NCBI GenBank assembly: GCA_964036045.1
Contig: OZ038382.1
Coordinates: forward strand, 112,948,587-113,012,586
DNA from: Eutreptiella sp. 'Long Island Sound 2002'
Taxonomy: Eukaryota; Euglenozoa; Euglenophyceae; Eutreptiales; Eutreptiaceae
DNA: 64,000 nt
Direction of reading: 5' to 3'
Part shown: positions 63,133-64,000 of the stretch, in pieces
How the letters are laid out: the number at the start of each line of letters is the position of its first letter
How positions within the stretch are numbered: the stretch's first letter is position 1
Made by a program: the position numbers and the translations under genes
The notes under the pieces: generated by a model
What the model saw: the letters and a program-made list of their open reading frames with translations, nothing else
The model's database searches: none
What the model was told of the DNA's origin: nothing

Positions 63133-64000
63133 CAGTGCCGTGCCGTGGGCAGTGCCGTGTGGTGCTCTGCGGGGGGGAGGGGGGGACGGGGTGGGGGGCC
63201 GGCTGTGGCGTCAGCCCCGCACGGCCAGGGGCCGGCGGCCATCCATCGGCATTGGGAGGGGAGGCGGGGGAGCCACGCGGCCCACGCGTCGCGCCATAGC
63301 TCCCAGTCTGGGGCGGGGCCCAGGGCCCTGGGCCCCCGGGGGTCGTCGAGTGGTGTCGGGGGGAGCCGCACCAGGTGGACCCCCGTAACGGCGGTGACCT
63401 CCTGTGTTCGCAGGAAGGTGTGTACTCCGTCCCGCGCCGCGGGCGCCAGGAGGGGTGGGCGGGGTACGGGTGCTGCTCCATAGAGGTGGGTGGGGGTGAT
63501 CCCCAGGACCCGCCCCGGGTCCCCGCGGGTCGCGACGACGAGGAGGAGCAGGGGGGTGCCAGGGCACTCTTGCCAGAGGACCTGCCGCCTGTGGTTGGCA
63601 CCTCTGGTTCTGGAGAGGGGGGAGGACAGGTCTGGGTTAGCCCAGCCGCGGGGCGCGTGCGTCGCCGGCGGGAGGGCGGGGCACCAAGTGGGCCCCCTGG
63701 GGAACGCCTCGCATACGATGGCGTACGGGGGGGTAGGTCTGGTGCCGTCGTACACTGGGTTGGTCGGCCGGGGGCGGGCGGACGCCTCATCCGCGCCTTC
63801 CACGAACACCGTGATATCGCCCACCTCCAGGTCCTCGTCCGGTGGGTGTAGAAGGTGGAGCGCCGCATCCAGCTCGGACACTCCCCCCAGGTACGTGGCC
63901 CGCGCCTGGTTCAGGTACGGGGCCGCGTCCCCGGGGTAGCGCGTCCTGAGGGCGTGCAGCAGGGCTGGGGCGCTGCTGCGGAGGGACATGGCAGACCCTG
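63132..64000 (-). CDS. LINE-A copy 2 ORF3, partial at window end
   Basis: Open from the window edge to TGA at 63,134-63,132. It matches the last 285 residues of the copy 1 ORF3 at about 90%, without indels, and ends in the same PTARH. The absence of frameshifts over 285 codons, while ORF4 next to it has two, suggests selection or better assembly in this lower-repeat section. Confidence 0.75.
   Translation of the reverse strand, partial: GSAMSLRSSAPALLHALRTRYPGDAAPYLNQARATYLGGVSELDAALHLLHPPDEDLEVGDITVFVEGADEASARPRPTNPVYDGTRPTPPYAIVCEAFPRGPTWCPALPPATHAPRGWANPDLSSPLSRTRGANHRRQVLWQECPGTPLLLLVVATRGDPGRVLGITPTHLYGAAPVPRPPLLAPAARDGVHTFLRTQEVTAVTGVHLVRLPPTPLDDPRGPRALGPAPDWELWRDAWAAWLPRLPSQCRWMAAGPWPCGADATAGPPPRPPLPPAEHHTALPTARH

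Larger units (their letters stand above)
58456..64000 (-). mobile_element. LINE-A copy 2, 3' half, runs off window end
   Basis: Same order as copy 1 from the 3' end: (CCTCAAA)n tail, stem-loops, 3' UTR (one 1.1-kb unit only, no insert), ORF4, ORF3. It is inserted about 40 bp upstream of the LINE-B ORF1 ATG. Differences from copy 1 are scattered through coding and UTR parts, so it is a separate older or divergent copy, not an assembly duplicate. Confidence 0.85.

Overview
WHAT IT IS. This is a eukaryotic nuclear window that is almost entirely mobile and repetitive DNA. I recognise one host-like gene, a seven-transmembrane receptor fragment at 17,207-18,142(+). Everything else I can name is retroelement, fold-back or satellite sequence. 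Signs of a eukaryote are a GPCR with the NPxxY motif, a primer-binding site matching the 3' end of initiator tRNA-Met, APE-type LINEs, a Penelope-like reverse transcriptase, and satellites with 184-188 bp monomers. A large repeat-rich algal or protist genome fits; a dinoflagellate is my leading guess, unverified. LAYOUT. 1-2.4 kb (minus): broken Ty1/copia Gag with its primer-binding site, running off the window start. 2.4-11.9 kb: AT-richer spacer with a tRNA-like SINE candidate, two pairs of direct repeats and one unrecognised frameshifted ORF. 12.1-13.8 kb: a 184-bp satellite. 13.8-14.4 kb (plus): Penelope-like RT fragment. 15.0-17.0 kb: a (GA)n tract and a 22-bp minisatellite. 17.2-18.1 kb: the receptor. 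18.3-19.3 kb: a ~186-bp satellite. 20.7-21.4 kb: hairpins and palindromes. 21.7-45.3 kb (minus): LINE-A copy 1, a very GC-rich non-LTR element of about 23.6 kb. From its 5' end it has about 20 tandem 212-bp monomers, ORF1 (CCCH, then C2H2 finger), ORF2 (APE endonuclease, RT, RNase H, zinc finger, long C-terminus), ORF3, ORF4, a long G-tract-rich 3' UTR, conserved stem-loops and a (CCTCAAA)n tail. Its 3' UTR carries a 1.1-kb duplication and a ~1.9-kb foreign insert. 45.3-47.4 kb: degenerate repeats. 47.4-58.45 kb (minus): LINE-B, a second APE-RT-RNase H element. Its RT is split by a 3.1-kb fold-back element (49,981-53,107) that contains a 531-bp tandem duplication and a 186-bp satellite. 58.46-64.0 kb (minus): the 3' half of LINE-A copy 2, sitting about 40 bp upstream of the LINE-B ORF1 start and running off the window end. 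HOW IT FITS TOGETHER. The two LINE-A copies share ORF3, ORF4, 3' UTR and 3' tail in the same order, so ORF3 and ORF4 belong to the element. One degenerate 212-bp monomer lies inside the 3' UTR of both copies, linking the 5' promoter-like array to the 3' end in a way reminiscent of HeT-A. ORF3 and ORF4 are joined by a TGATG stop/start overlap in both copies. Coding segments of the copia Gag, LINE-A and LINE-B are separated by eight in-frame stops that are only TGA or TAG, consistent with C-to-T decay of CGA/CAG codons or, less likely, readthrough. Most copies are frameshifted, so they are probably not autonomous as assembled. GC-rich and tandem-repeat sections hold many long open frames in several frames that I treat as artefacts.
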